Position numbers and translations under genes: made by a program. Below are positions 37,366 through 49,543 of a stretch of DNA of 64,000 nucleotides, one piece after another. The notes under the pieces were generated by a model that did not search any database, had not been told where the DNA came from, and saw only the letters and a program-made list of their open reading frames with translations. Origin of the DNA: Adenanthera pavonina (Eukaryota; Streptophyta; Magnoliopsida; Fabales; Fabaceae); the NCBI GenBank assembly GCA_026686845.1, contig JAIVEN010000019.1, forward strand, positions 31,004,501 through 31,068,500, read 5' to 3'. The first letter of the stretch is position 1; each line of letters opens with the position of its first letter.

Positions 37366-38118
37366 GACTTAATTATTATTCCCCTCGAAATGTGATTGAA
37401 CCAACCATAGTATTGTTTAGGGATATTAATGGATATCTCATACTTTTCGATATTATACCAGGCTCAACACCCTAGTCGATGACTTACTGAGATTAGATTG
37501 TGGCATTGTTCAAGGATTTTATATAAACCCAAAAAGTCATTAAATAATTTAAGCTATTGTAAAATTTAATAATCTTTTATTAAAATGTTATTCATTTAAA
37601 TACTTCACTTTACAAATGTTTCATTAAAATTCTAAAACAATAAATATTTTGAAAAATCTCAAAAAACTCAAAAGTGACAATTTTTATGATCATTAAGGCT
37701 TAGAATAAATAAAATTTTGAGTTTAATATTGAATATATGAATTTTGTATAAATTATAAAATAATTGAGTAAATTTAGATTTAAAAAAAACTAATGAATTT
37801 TTTTAGCTAGGTTTTCTTTAATTCAAAATGTTACCTAATGTCTTTCAAGCTAAACAATGAATATGAAATGAAAATGAAATTTAAATAATACATGTCATTT
37901 AAAATCATTTAAATAATATCTTTTGTTTATAAATAAAGTTATTTTTTATAATTTTTTTTATTTTTTGATGTATTTAAAATTTTAGTTGGTAGGCTAACCT
38001 AACATGGCTTGGTATCTAGTCTGGATGACCCTAGTTTTCATTGGCTCGAGCAATGAGGGGATCAAGCCTCGATTTGTCGCATATACACCCTTAGGTCAAT
38101 TTGCCAACTTTTATGTGA
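37366..38118. other. AT-rich spacer between LINE and fold-back element
   Basis: No gene or recognised repeat was seen. Confidence 0.5.
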
Positions 38119-38127
38119 TTTAAAATT

Positions 38128-39839
38128 GGGGGAATCACTATTTAGGACTATAATCAATATTTAATTATAAAATGAGACCTAATGTTTATTTAATTATAAA
38201 AAGAGACTAACTTTTTTAAATTAAATATAAAATATAAAATTATCAAAATATCCACAATTTTTATTTCTCCTCCTACCATTCAATTGGTCAACGCTGGCCA
38301 CCAGCCACCGGCGATGGTTAACGCTGGCTAATAGCCATCGACTACCGGTCAACATTTATCGAAAGTTTTTACTAAATTTTGTAATTTGCTTATTTTAAAT
38401 TTATAACTTAATTTTTAAATTTTTACTTTGCAATTCCTTTTTTAGAATTTGTAACTTCTTCACTATAAATTTGCAACTTATTTTCTAAATTTTTAATATA
38501 AATTGTTTTAGTGTTTTTGCAACTTTTTTTTTTCAGATTTTTTAACTTACTTACTCTGAATTTGCAACTTATTTTCCAACTTTTTATTATGAATGATTTC
38601 AGTGTTTTACAACTTCCTTTCTAAAATTCACAATTTACTTACTCTGAATTTATAACTTATTTTCCTAATTTTTATTATGAATTATTTCAGTGTTTTACAA
38701 CTTCTTTTATGGAATTTACAACTTGTTTACTCTAAATTTGCAACTCATTTTTCAAACTTTTACTATAAATTATTTCAATATTTCTGCAACTTGTTTTACA
38801 TATTTTACAACTTATTTACTTTGAATTTATAATTCGTTTTTCAAATTTTTATTACAAATTTTTTTTTGGCGCTTTCGCAACTTCTTATATATATTTTGCA
38901 AGTCATTTACTCTTAATTTACAATTCTTTTTCTAAATTTTTACTATGATTGTGTTAGTGTTTTGTAACTTTTTTTCCTAAAATTTACAACTTGTCTACTA
39001 TAAGTTTATAACTGGTTTTTCAAATTTCTATCACGAATTGTTCCAAGGTAAAAAATTTTGGAACAAAAGTTGACAAGCGTTGAAAAATTTTTAATAAAAA
39101 TTTGAAAAATGAGTTATAAATTCTGTGTAAACAAATTGTAAATTCTTGAAAAGAAGTTGTAAAGTATTAAAACAATTGATAATAAAAATTTAGAAAACGA
39201 GTTACAAATTTAAAGTAAACAAATTGTAAAATATGTAAAACAAGTTGCAACAACACTGAAACAACTCATATCATAGTAAAAATTTACAAAATAAGTTGTA
39301 AATTCAGAGTAAGTAAGTTGTAAATTCTAAAAAGGAAGTTGTAAAACACTAAAACCATTCACAATAAAAAATTGGAAAACAAGTTGCTAATTCAAAGTAA
39401 GTAAGTTGTAAAATTTGAAAAAGAAGTTATAAAAATACTGAAATAATTCATAATAAAAATTTGAAAAAGAAGTTGTAAATTCTGAAAAAACAATTGTAAA
39501 ATAAAAATTTGAAAACTAAATTATAAATTTAGAATAAGTAAATTACAAAATATAGTAAAATTTTCTGGCGAATGTTGACGGGTCATCAGTGACCATTGAC
39601 GGGTATTGACCAGTTCTCGATGACCGTTGGCCAGCATTGACCAATCACCGGTGACCGTTGACCATCCGTCAATGATCATTGACCAGCGGTGGTAGGGGGA
39701 AGAATAAAAATTGAGGGTATTTTGGTCATTTTATATTTTTATTTAATTTGAAAAAATTAATTTCTTTTTGTAATTAAATAAACAGTAAATCTGATTTTGT
39801 AATTAAATATTGATTCTGTTCCTGAATAATAATTCCTCC
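38128..39839. mobile_element. Fold-back Mutator-like element with tandem-repeat arms
   Basis: 1712-bp element in which almost the whole left half is the reverse complement of the right half. Termini are GGGGGAATCACTATTTAGGA on the left and GGAGGAATTATTATTCAGGA on the right (reverse complement). The flanks are identical 9-bp repeats TTTAAAATT (38119-38127 and 39840-39848), as expected for Mutator-type insertion. Each arm has an AT-rich outer part, a more GC-rich block (38270-38360; mirror 39550-39720) with repeated GGTCAACG/CGTTGACC-like words, and an inner array of roughly 60-70-base units containing CAACTT...TTTACAACTT in the left arm and AAGTTGTAAA in the right. No transposase. If transcribed it would form a hairpin of about 800 bp per arm. 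Confidence 0.82.
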
Positions 39840-39848
39840 TTTAAAATT

Positions 39849-41763
39849 TGACGATAAAAAATGTGTGCAGGCGTTAACAATGAGTGAGTTTATTGGTGTT
39901 TATCATGGTTTGTTTACCATCACAGTGACACCATTGAAGATAAGCAATCCTTGTCCCACGTCATTTTCTTTGATCATTTGTTTACCCCACTAATTGAGTG
40001 GTCCAATTTTTTTAATTAATGACTATCAACTTTATTATGACTTTTGAAGAGGATTTATTTTAAAAAATTGGCAAATTATCCTTTATATTATGTATTTTTT
40101 AGCTGTTACATATATTCTCAGATAAAAGCGTATAATCCTATTAAGCAATAACAAATTTAAAATAAATTGCTGTCAGTCTAATACAGGACAAAATTGATTA
40201 GTGATAATTTTCGAAGCAATTAGTGCATCCCAAGAGTAGTTATATTTTGTCATTCTTATGTGTGTATGCATGTTGATTCGTAGTAGAATATGATTTTTGG
40301 TTTAAAAAGAAGAAGAATATGATTAAAAGTCGAGCATTTTTATCCATGTTGTTTGGGTGAAAAGAATTAGATATCCCATAAGTAAAGTTCATGGCTGCTA
40401 AAAAATGAAGAGTTTGGATCAAGATTAGTCTCAAGTCAAAAAGAATGAAGATCAGTTAGTAATATCAAATACTTAATATTTGCTGAAAAAACGATATTTC
40501 CATTTCAAGTAAAATAAATAATAAAAATATAATGAAATAATAATACACATATAATAAATGATCATATTTTATACAATAAAAAAAAAACATAACAAAGAGG
40601 CATCGGTTTCTGTTTTTGATGCAGGTGAATAAGAAAAACCTATTTTTATTTTGGTTATGGCCCACACTTGATATGATGTTTTGGAATGTGGCATTAGAGG
40701 TGGGTTTGGTGAGAGAAGCTATCATCCTCGTCCTCTCCGCCTTCATCCACCAACCTCCCAATTGAATTCAAATCATGGTTGGTGGCATGCACTCCTTACA
40801 ACGTCATCCCCATATACACACACACACACAAACGTACACAGCCACCCTGTTTTACCAACAATCCTTTCCATCTCATCTCAAATAAATACAACTAACTACA
40901 AACTTTTCCTCTTCTCACTCTCCGTCTATTCCCTCTAATTTGCAAAGAGAGACAATTGTAAGAATTTCTCTCATCATATTTGTTACTGCTTCTGTCAGCT
41001 GCATAGGAAAGAGTCACATAAATTTTCCCACGACGATACAAATTTAAGGTAACAAATTAGAATAGCATATAGAGTGCACAATGCTTGAGGATATTATTTT
41101 TCCGGCAGATGGAAGAATTTATTAAGTTTAAGAAATCATTTAAATAATTTTTATTCAGATAACATATCATTTACTTGTTACAGACTTTGTCACTAAACGC
41201 GTAATTGTTAGGTATAGCTGGCGTTAATCAATAGAAAAGAATATTAATAACATGGGGGAAAACTTGACAGTATGGTGAAGAAACCGGAATCTTTCAGTTT
41301 TATCCTCCTTCACATTCTCGGCTCTCAGATAAATCCTCTCTCATGCCTCTATTCTCGGATTCTACCTTCGAATCCTGGGATTATTTTACGATTCCAGCGA
41401 TTTTGAGTAGGTTCTGATTTAACTCGTTCATGCTCCTGGTGGATTCTTTTTGCGACGGCCTTTCTCCGTATAATTTGTAAGAGGTGAGAATTTAGAAATT
41501 TAGGACTTTTATGTGTCTCCTCTGACATTTTCTCAGCGTACGAACGGTACAAATACAATAATGCTATATACCAATCTGGAATCTTATATGCGAATATATT
41601 TGTATGCGCTTACTTCTGGAGTCGCTTCGTCCATTAATTTTCTCGTTTTCATTACTTCCTGTCTGTCAATCTCGATTGACTATAGCCAGATTGACTATAG
41701 TTGCTGGAAACTCTGCGTTCACAGCTATATCACACTGGAAGTCAGTTGTTTTGCGGGGACACC
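39849..41763. other. Intergenic and 5' region of shikimate kinase
   Basis: AT-rich spacer with a (CA)n microsatellite at 40815-40830. The last 480 bases (about 41280-41763) are less AT-rich and are probably the promoter and 5' leader of the shikimate kinase gene. No supported gene. Confidence 0.5.
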
Positions 41764-44700
41764 ATGGATGCTAAAGCTGCTCAGAGGTTGCAATTCCCAA
41801 CCTTGATTCATTACGAGGAGATTGGGAGAAAATTTGGTGGTTCTGTGAAATTCTCTCGAGGTTTTAAAGAGCCACAGAAGCTTCAGGTTTTTGTTTTGCA
41901 GCCTGCAACTGCAAGACCTTTACGCAATCGGCGGCGGGCTTCCCCTTTGGAGGTTTCTTGTTCCTACAACAACTTGCCAGGTTGCTGTAAGTATTATTCT
42001 ATTTTGACCGTAACAATTTGGGTTTCCCTGTTTTTTCCAAACGTACTCGTCTTTTTTTTGACCCAATCGATGTCCTGGTTCCAAAGGGTGATGCTGGATT
42101 GTCCTCTTGCTCTTTCTAATGTTGGTTCCCTCTACTACAAAATGAGATCATTTATTCGAGGAATTAAGATATGCTAATTATCAATTAGCAAACAAGAAGC
42201 TGAGTCACGGATCACTGGAATAAGTTACAATTAACAATAGTCGAAAGTTGTCAACAAATAGGGATGAAGGAACTATGTCATAACTGTAGGCAGTTTGTAA
42301 ATTTGTTCCAAAAGTACCTATGCATAGATGTCATACTGTTTCTAAGGACAAAATTACCAGTAGCCAAGGTTTTAACACCTCTCTGAACTCCGCAAAACTT
42401 TTTCAAACAAGTGGCATCGGGAGTTAAAATTTTTGTTATGAAACTCAATTTAAATGTTTGGGCATAGATATTTGAGACTGAACATAGTGGAATATCTTAT
42501 TGGAACACATGATGTGATCATTATGAAGGGACAGTAGTCTCACCAGCTGGAACCTTGAGAGACTAGTTTCTGTCAAGTTGAACCATATGGAGACACATTT
42601 CTGAATTCATAAATAGATATGATTGTCTGTGGTTTCAATTACGTTACCCTCCAATTAATAGTTTTAGTTAGAGAAAGTCTCTTAAGAGATTTCTCATGGA
42701 AGAGCATGGGGTTTGATGCCGTGTATTGTTCGTGTGTGTATGCCTCCAAAAAATTTAGTATGTTACTTACTTTTACAAGTGCTGGCTATTTTATTAGTGA
42801 CAGTTTATTTCAAATATCACTCTTGTAGCTTTGACATTGGACTCTGGGAGTTTAGAGACCCCTCTTGATGAAGAGTTAATGTTAAAGGTAAATCATGATT
42901 CCATTCGTCTTTTTCAGTTAAACCCATTCGTCTAGTGATGTTATACCCTTCTCTTTACACTGTTATAGTAAGGAATAAAAAATGGTGGTTTAGCTCAGTT
43001 TGTTGCTTTTCTAAGCAACTATGTCCCATTATCTTACTTGAAGTCAATAAAATTGCAGACTAAGACACAAGAGATCGAGCCTTATTTAAATGGACGCTGT
43101 ATATATCTTGTTGGTCAGTCTCTTGGTCAAAGTCCTTGTGCTTACATAATATACATTGGAAATATAGTTACTTTGGCATTAATATTTTGAATTTGATATG
43201 CAGGAATGATGGGGTCTGGGAAGACAACTGTAGGGCAGATTTTGTCGCAAGTGCTTAGTTATTCCTTTTTTGATAGGTTAGTAAGTGATTCATTGTTCTT
43301 TTTTGGAATGAAAATTTCAAGGCAAGTGGATATTGCATCAGTTGGATGCCGGAAAGATTAACAGGCAGGAGAAAGAATGAACTTTGGCAAAAATACAATC
43401 TATAACATTTCATTATGTTTATTGTTGGATCAGTGCTTTAGCTGGTGATAATGTTTGATTAATAGTAGAGGACTCTAAGAAGATGTAATATGTGTATAGT
43501 TGTATCTGAAAGATTATAACATAGTCTCAATTATTCTGAGGAATATGGTCCACTTTGGTGCATAAGATTATGATTGAAAAGAGTTTAATTTGAGGGGCAC
43601 ATTAAGTTTGGGCTGAATATTTTCTGCACTTGCTGCATTCATGGGTGCTTTAGTGATGCATTGGTGGAGGATGAAGTTGGCGGAACTTCTGTAGCTGATA
43701 TATTCAAGCACTATGGAGAGGGTTTCTTCCGTGACAAGGAGGTCAGTAAGCACAAGTTTTCCAGTTTATGTGATCCCCAGATTTTGGAGATTTCTGTTTC
43801 ACAAAAGGATTTTGGAAGTTTTATATTACCCCGTTATCATAATCAATGTCATTGTTCATACTTATTCTTTTTACAATTTCAGACTGAGGTATTGCGTAAG
43901 CTGTCACTTATGCATAGACTTGTAATTTCCACTGGTGGAGGTGCTGTTGTGAGGCCCATCAATTGGTATAACGCTTTCACACAAATGAGAGAAATTTTAT
44001 CTTCACCTTTTTTGTGATTAACTGTATTCTCAATTTAGTGTTTGCATTTTCAATCTTCATTTGTGGATTGCTAGGAAATATATGCACAAGGGGATTACTG
44101 TATGGTTGGATGTGCCTTTAGAAGCCTTGGCTCGGAGAATTGCAGCCGTGGGAACTAATTCTCGTCCACTTCTGCATTATGAAGCAGGAGATGCATACAC
44201 AAGGGTGACTATTTTTCTTCCATTCTAAGCTTACCACCCCCCTCCCCCCCCTTTTATTACTCATATAATCATTATGAACAACTTAAAGCATCCTACTTAA
44301 TGCCTTAACATGAATTAGTGTCAAAAACTAAATTATTGTTCCACTAAATAATTCAACCTTGTGGAATTTACCTGCAGGCTTTGATGCGTTTGTCTACTCT
44401 TTTTGAAGAAAGAGGTGAAGCATATGCCAATGCCAATGCCCGGGTGTCCTTAGAAAGTATGCCTACCACTCCTCTTTCACTTGAAAGAAAAATTGGGGTT
44501 CTGACGTTCTGTCCATTACTGTGGGAATACAACGGAGTCGTGGATGTGTAAATACCACTGAAATTTTTGGTCTTGTTCTTGATACATTAGGCAAGATCGT
44601 CTCCTAAATCATGAATAATCTTCCTAATTTGCATTATTCCCCCCACGGGGGGCAAAAAAAAAAAAAAAAGAAAGAAAAAGAAAGCAAAGCAAAAAGCCCC

Positions 44701-45058
44701 AAAAAATTTCCTGTTGCATTGCATTTTTGCCTGAAGTTTCAACGCTGATAACACAGTGCCATTGTGCTGTTGTTTTGTGCAGATATAGCTGCCAAACTGG
44801 GCTGTGGAGATGTGTCAGATCTCTCACCTACTACTATTGCCATTGAGGTCTTTATCTTTCTCTGCCCAATGCCCTCCCTTACTCCATTTCAGTGTGTTTG
44901 TTTGCTACTGGCCTGCTTGAGTCCTTTTCGCTAAAGTTGAATCTATTTTTGTTATCCTTGATTGATGCTTATCTATCCTGTGTTTGCGCATTTATCAGGC
45001 GCTAGAACAAATTGAGAGCTTTTTGAGGGGTGAAGATGGCCACATTGCAGGATGCTAG
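41764..45058 (+). CDS. Shikimate kinase, plastid precursor
   Basis: Ten exons: 41764-41986, 42829-42887, 43059-43113, 43204-43276, 43654-43741, 43883-43965, 44075-44204, 44378-44456, 44783-44847, 44999-45058; all phases agree and give 304 residues, the size of plant SK1/SK2. It catalyses the ATP-dependent phosphorylation of shikimate to shikimate 3-phosphate on the chorismate route to aromatic amino acids (EC 2.7.1.71). Motifs: P-loop GMMGSGKTTVG (about residues 113-123), the DSD motif in FFDSDALVEDEVGGTSVADIF, STGGGAVVRP, and a lid arginine in TNSRPLL. The first roughly 95 residues are basic and Ser/Arg-containing without acidic clusters, consistent with a plastid transit peptide. Exon 1 has two possible donors in the same phase; GCT|GTAAGT at 41986 is the stronger. 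All catalytic motifs are present. Confidence 0.96.
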
Positions 45059-46194
45059 TTCAAAAAATTGACATGAGCCTATGCTCATGATATAATAACG
45101 TGCATCGTGGTACATGCTCCTAATTTGTGTTGGGTGATCCGACCCTCCATGGCAATTGTAACTAATTTATTTATTATGTTCTTACTCGTTCTTGTATAGT
45201 GTGTACTCGGATATACGGAAGTTTTTTGTACTTTATGTATGCCTTTCATGAGTCTGGCTTGTTCTAAGGAAACCATTGACTTTGTTTTCGGTATTACTTT
45301 AGTGCCAAACAGTGGAACATTTTATGGGGGAGCAAATACGAAGCTTTTGGCCCTTTGTATTCCTTTGTAATTTGACCTGACTAAGTATGGCTTGCAATGC
45401 TAGCTGTCCCCTTTAAACAAAATCCATCTCGAACAAAATGAAGTTATTGAAATTTATCGGTTGGTGCATAGTTGGATTCCCGAACAAAGCACGACATTTA
45501 CTTGAAAAGGGAGTTCGCGTTTCAAATTGTTCTTATCATCCAATTAATTGAGTGTACTTCGATGATCATATCCATCTCTTTCAAGAGCTTCCTCAAACTT
45601 AGTGCAAAATTTGTCATTTTTTGTAAAATACACTTTGATTTTGTGTCACCATGATTTTCCCACCTCAAAACTTAAGTTTTGGTAAAAGAGTGAAAAGTTG
45701 TTTTTACTTTTTGAAACCAAAACTTAAGTTTTGGGGTGATTTATTACCATCACCCCAAACACACACTATATCATATTTACAAACAATATAGTTTAGGTTT
45801 CTTTAAAAACAATTCATAACTACTAATTTAGTTTTGCTAATTGCTTTTGAAATTATAACTTTTGAAAATTATTTATAGAATAAATATACATTTTTATAAA
45901 CTTTACAATTATACAAATATTTCTTGCATTTTTAAAATATTTTTTTGGCCACTTTATATTTTTTAAATCTACATAATATTTTTCAAACAAGAAATTACTT
46001 TATACTTTTTAATTTTATTTTTAAAATTAAAATGATTTTAAAAAATTTTACACATAGGATCATTTAAGTAAAAAATTTAAAATTAGATCAAAATATATAT
46101 ATTTAAAAATATTTGGCAAGAAGTTTTATTGAGTCAAGTTTCTGAATTAGTACTCTATTGTTATATAATTACGTTAGCGCCACTCACCATTAAT
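45059..46194. other. Spacer between shikimate kinase and tRNA-Leu
   Basis: Shikimate kinase 3' region followed by AT-rich DNA. It contains a small fold-back segment with two CAAAACTTAAGTTTTG palindromes (45666-45681 and 45717-45734). No gene. Confidence 0.55.
45666..45734. repeat. Self-complementary segment with paired palindromes
   Basis: CAAAACTTAAGTTTTG at 45666-45681 and CCAAAACTTAAGTTTTGG at 45717-45734, each a perfect palindrome. The sequence between also pairs (GTAAAA with TTTTAC), so the whole segment can fold back. It may be the remnant of a small MITE. Confidence 0.6.
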
Positions 46195-46234
46195 GTTGAG
46201 ATGGCCGAGTTGGTCTAAGGCGCCAGATTAAGGT

Positions 46235-46267
<33 letters not shown>

Positions 46268-46275
46268 TCTCAACA
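46195..46275 (+). tRNA. tRNA-Leu (anticodon AAG)
   Basis: 81-base class II tRNA. Acceptor arms GTTGAGA and TCTCAAC pair perfectly, with A as discriminator base. The D-arm region GGCCGAGTTGGTCTAAGGC, the anticodon stem CCAGA/TCTGG around loop TTAAGGT (anticodon AAG), a long variable arm typical of leucine, and GGTTCAAATCC in the T arm are all present. No intron. CCA is not encoded, as expected for a nuclear gene. It lies 134 bases upstream of the next gene's start on the same strand. Confidence 0.96.
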
Positions 46276-46409
46276 TTATCTGTTTTTTAAATTTTTTAAA
46301 CGCTAGAGGCTGAGGTTCTTACTTTCAGTCGTCTATCCTCAACGACGGTGTAAGGCTAACGCTCCTCAACGGAGTAAGGCAGAGCAGAAAGCGAAGCCCC
46401 GAAGGGATA

Positions 46410-48872
46410 ATGTGGGTGACATGCATGGCATCTACATCTCTGCCTAAGCCAGTCTTCCCTCAGTATTATTTTCATCGCCACCACCGAAGACGCCCCAACA
46501 TCAACCTTCCAATCTCAACCTGGCAAATCAGAGCTTCCTCTGCCGCTCCTGGCGTCGACCTCAACACTCTCGAAGCTGCCATTTCTCAGGTTCCATTTTT
46601 CACGTGATCCCCCATTTCATTGTCCCTTTTTATTTTTTATTACTTATTTCCTTCGTTTCCATCCCTGTATGAATTGCTCCTGTTAGATTTTTTTTTTCCA
46701 GTCGGCTAATTTAAGATTAGAGAGGATGTGACAGTTCGGAAGAATTTTGTTTTAGAACATAGAATATGAAGGCTTCGTGACAATTGAGTTCAATTGCTGC
46801 TCCCATGGGAATGAAGTCATTTAAAATCCAGACTGATACGATAGTTACTTCGCTTAGGACGTTAGATCCCGTCGTCGTTGATGTGTAATTGAAACTTGAA
46901 AGGCATATATTTTTGGCAGAAAGATAGCAATGCTGTTAAAGTGGCACTTGATCAGCTCAACGAAGGTGGGTGGGCCAAAAAATGGAGTTCTCAGCCATAT
47001 GTTTCACGTCGTACGGTCAGTCTCCCTTACAAGTGTGAAGTTATGGGGAAGTGTCATCCAAACATTTGACTCATCTTCAAATTTGTGCATTCATGCTCAT
47101 AACATAATGTATACTTGTTCAATGCTTACAATACTTCCTTGCATGAAAGCTTGATTGGTCATACAAGTTTTGGCTGTTCAATTCTGTGCACCAGACATCA
47201 CTTCGAGAGTTGACAAGTTTAGGAATAAAAAACGCCGAGAATCTTGCAATCCCGAGTGTCAGGAACGATGTGAGTTCCAGGAATTATTCTTAGTATCAAA
47301 TGGAATGACCAGTACTTTCAGTCTCTGAAAGATTTGATGTCTTCAAGTTCCAATGCTGCACCTACATGTCTTGGTTACAATCTTTTTCATGGAAACATGA
47401 CATTGAAATTTCTTGTATGCATAGTTGAAGAAGTTCTCTTTAATCTTTAGAGGTCTTGTATCTCTGATAATGCAGGCAGCTTTTCTTTTTACGGTGGTGG
47501 GAACAACTGGATTTTTAGCTGTTCTTGCTGGCCAGCTTCCTGGGGTATCTCCAACATCACTACTTCTGTATATGGAAAAAGATCTTATAAACCTGCCTTA
47601 GGACCATGATGGAAAGGAATAGTATTGAAGCAAGCTTTTTAAAATACTATTCTGCAAATATAAATTTCAAGGTTAAGAATGGACTCGTCTTTAATCCAAC
47701 AAAAGTTTAATATAATTTGCCTTGCAATTCCGTCTTTGATTAGTGCTGACACTGTAGGATTGGGGATTCTTTGTTCCATACCTGATTGGCAGTATTTCCT
47801 TAGTGGTTTTGGCTGTGGGTAGCATATCACCGGGGTAAGCATTAAGTTTATTTTGAATAAGATGAGAGTAAATGCCATTCAGTGGCCTTTACATTAATGC
47901 TTTTATATACTATTGCAGGCTTCTCCAAGCTGCAATCAGCAGGTTTTCATCAGTTTTTCCTGATTATCAAGAGAGGATTGCCAGACATGAAGCAGCGCAC
48001 TTTTTGAGTACTGTCTCTTCTCTATTTTGGGTCTACATGCTCAAAGTGAAAGCATTAGATATGTGTAACATTTCATCATCGTTTCACGCTCATGAGCAGA
48101 TGTTTGGCCTGTGATTATTTGTGTTATTCTAGCTGCTTATCTGCTTGGCCTACCCATCCTGGGCTATTCGCTGGATATTGGGAAAGAGCATGTAAATCTA
48201 ATTGATGAGAGGCTTGAAAAGCTTATCTATAGCGGGCAGCTTGACGCTAAGGAGCTAGATAGGTGTTTACTTGGCAACTTGATTTATTCAGTATTTACTC
48301 TTACAAGTTGTACAAAGCACATGCCAAATTATAACCTTCAAGAACCAAAGACCAAGATGCATACGATTTAAAATAATAGTAATAATAAAAGGCTTGATTG
48401 TAATTGTTTATTTTAGATTGGCTGTTGTGGCAATGGCTGGATTAGCGGCCGAAGGTTTAACATACGATAAGGTGGTTGGTCAATCAGCTGATCTATTCAC
48501 TCTCCAGGTTTGACGCTGCTGTCCTTCTAAGATTTTGGATGTTATTACACTCAACCATTATCTCTCAAACAATTGTATTCTTTGTTTTCCTTCAGAGATT
48601 TATAAACCGAAGCAAGCCGCAGCTCAGCAAAGATCAACAACAAAATCTCACTAGATGGGCTGTGCGTTCTAATTTGAGAGTTTGAATCATATCAGAATTG
48701 AATGTATCATTTGTTTTAATGCGTTTTTGCACTTGAATGCTGATGCTTGCAGGTTTTGTTTGCTGCTTCTCTCTTGAAAAATAACAAGGCGATTCATGAA
48801 GCCCTAATAGGAGCAATGTCAAATAAGGCAAGCGTACTTGAATGCATCAAAGCAATCGAGAGTACAGAGTAG
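46410..48872 (+). CDS. Plastid membrane protein with M41/FtsH-like metalloprotease domain, no AAA domain
   Basis: Ten exons: 46410-46589, 46920-47015, 47195-47269, 47476-47544, 47758-47834, 47919-48007, 48133-48262, 48417-48507, 48596-48661, 48753-48872; phases agree and give 330 residues. The N-terminus is Ser/Arg/His-rich without acidic residues and looks like a plastid transit peptide. Two hydrophobic segments follow (about residues 118-138 and 143-163). The C-terminal half resembles the FtsH peptidase: RHEAAHFL (HExxH, residues 189-193) and later AMAGLAAEG ... GQSADLFTL, which aligns with the region holding the third zinc ligand. The AAA ATPase module of true FtsH is absent. It matches a plant family of unassigned, sometimes 'stress-regulated', proteins. 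Whether it cuts proteins is unknown; the visible zinc ligands are intact. ATG 46410 (MWVTCMASTS) or ATG 46425 (MASTS) may be used. Confidence 0.9.
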
Positions 48873-49543
48873 CACGCCATCAAACCTTTATAAGCTGTTA
48901 AGTGTGAAACTCAGAAGAAACGCTAGTATAAAGATACCACTCTTTAAGATGAACAATACTTGAAAGCTAATTACTTCATATGTATCAGACTTTAGTTTTC
49001 AAGTAGAGCTCACTCTTTGTTCCTTTGTCTATTTCTTCTTACAGAGTGCAGTGGAGAAGATTTAAACTGCACATTCTTGAATCTTTATTTATTACAGGAG
49101 TTACAGGCTTTTATTACTTGGATGTTTGTTTTAGCCTTCTGATGAAGTTGGCCTATTTGCCTTGATTGGAATGTTTCATCACGCTTACAAGAATAAATGT
49201 TCAAAATAAGTAAAATAAACATAGCAATGCTTTGATCCATACAAAAATTCGCAAATATTGCACCAAAGCATCCTTCAGATCTCGTCCTGACAAGTTCATT
49301 CTAAACTTCGAGGGCTCTTTTTTTTTTTTTCCTGTATATGACAATTCGCATTACCATAATTACAGAGAGGCATCCTGCTTTCCCAAATTTGTTATTAATA
49401 TGAGAGACTCGCCTTAGACTGACCAAAATCAGCCATGCTCCATGCACTCCCGAGTAGACACTAGTGCAGCGATTTCCAACTATAGCTGCCGATACAAAGC
49501 AAACTCATCCCACTCAACCACCAAATAACTTTGGATGCCTTGT
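48873..49543. other. Convergent 3' region between the M41-like gene and DPE1
   Basis: 671 bases between two stop codons of convergent genes, presumably both 3' UTRs. No gene. Confidence 0.6.

Noticed and set aside
38380..39540. CRISPR-like or satellite array
   Set aside because: Units are diverged, without unique spacers, and appear in inverted orientation in the two arms. The genome is a plant.
38128..39839. MicroRNA precursor
   Set aside because: The hairpin is far too long and its arms are tandem repeats with a 9-bp target duplication; a transposable element explains it better, though it may yield siRNAs.
41701..42177. 158-codon frame at the shikimate kinase start
   Set aside because: Its in-frame part is exon 1, but the frame reads on through the GTAAGT donor into the intron, and the true start is the internal ATG at 41764.
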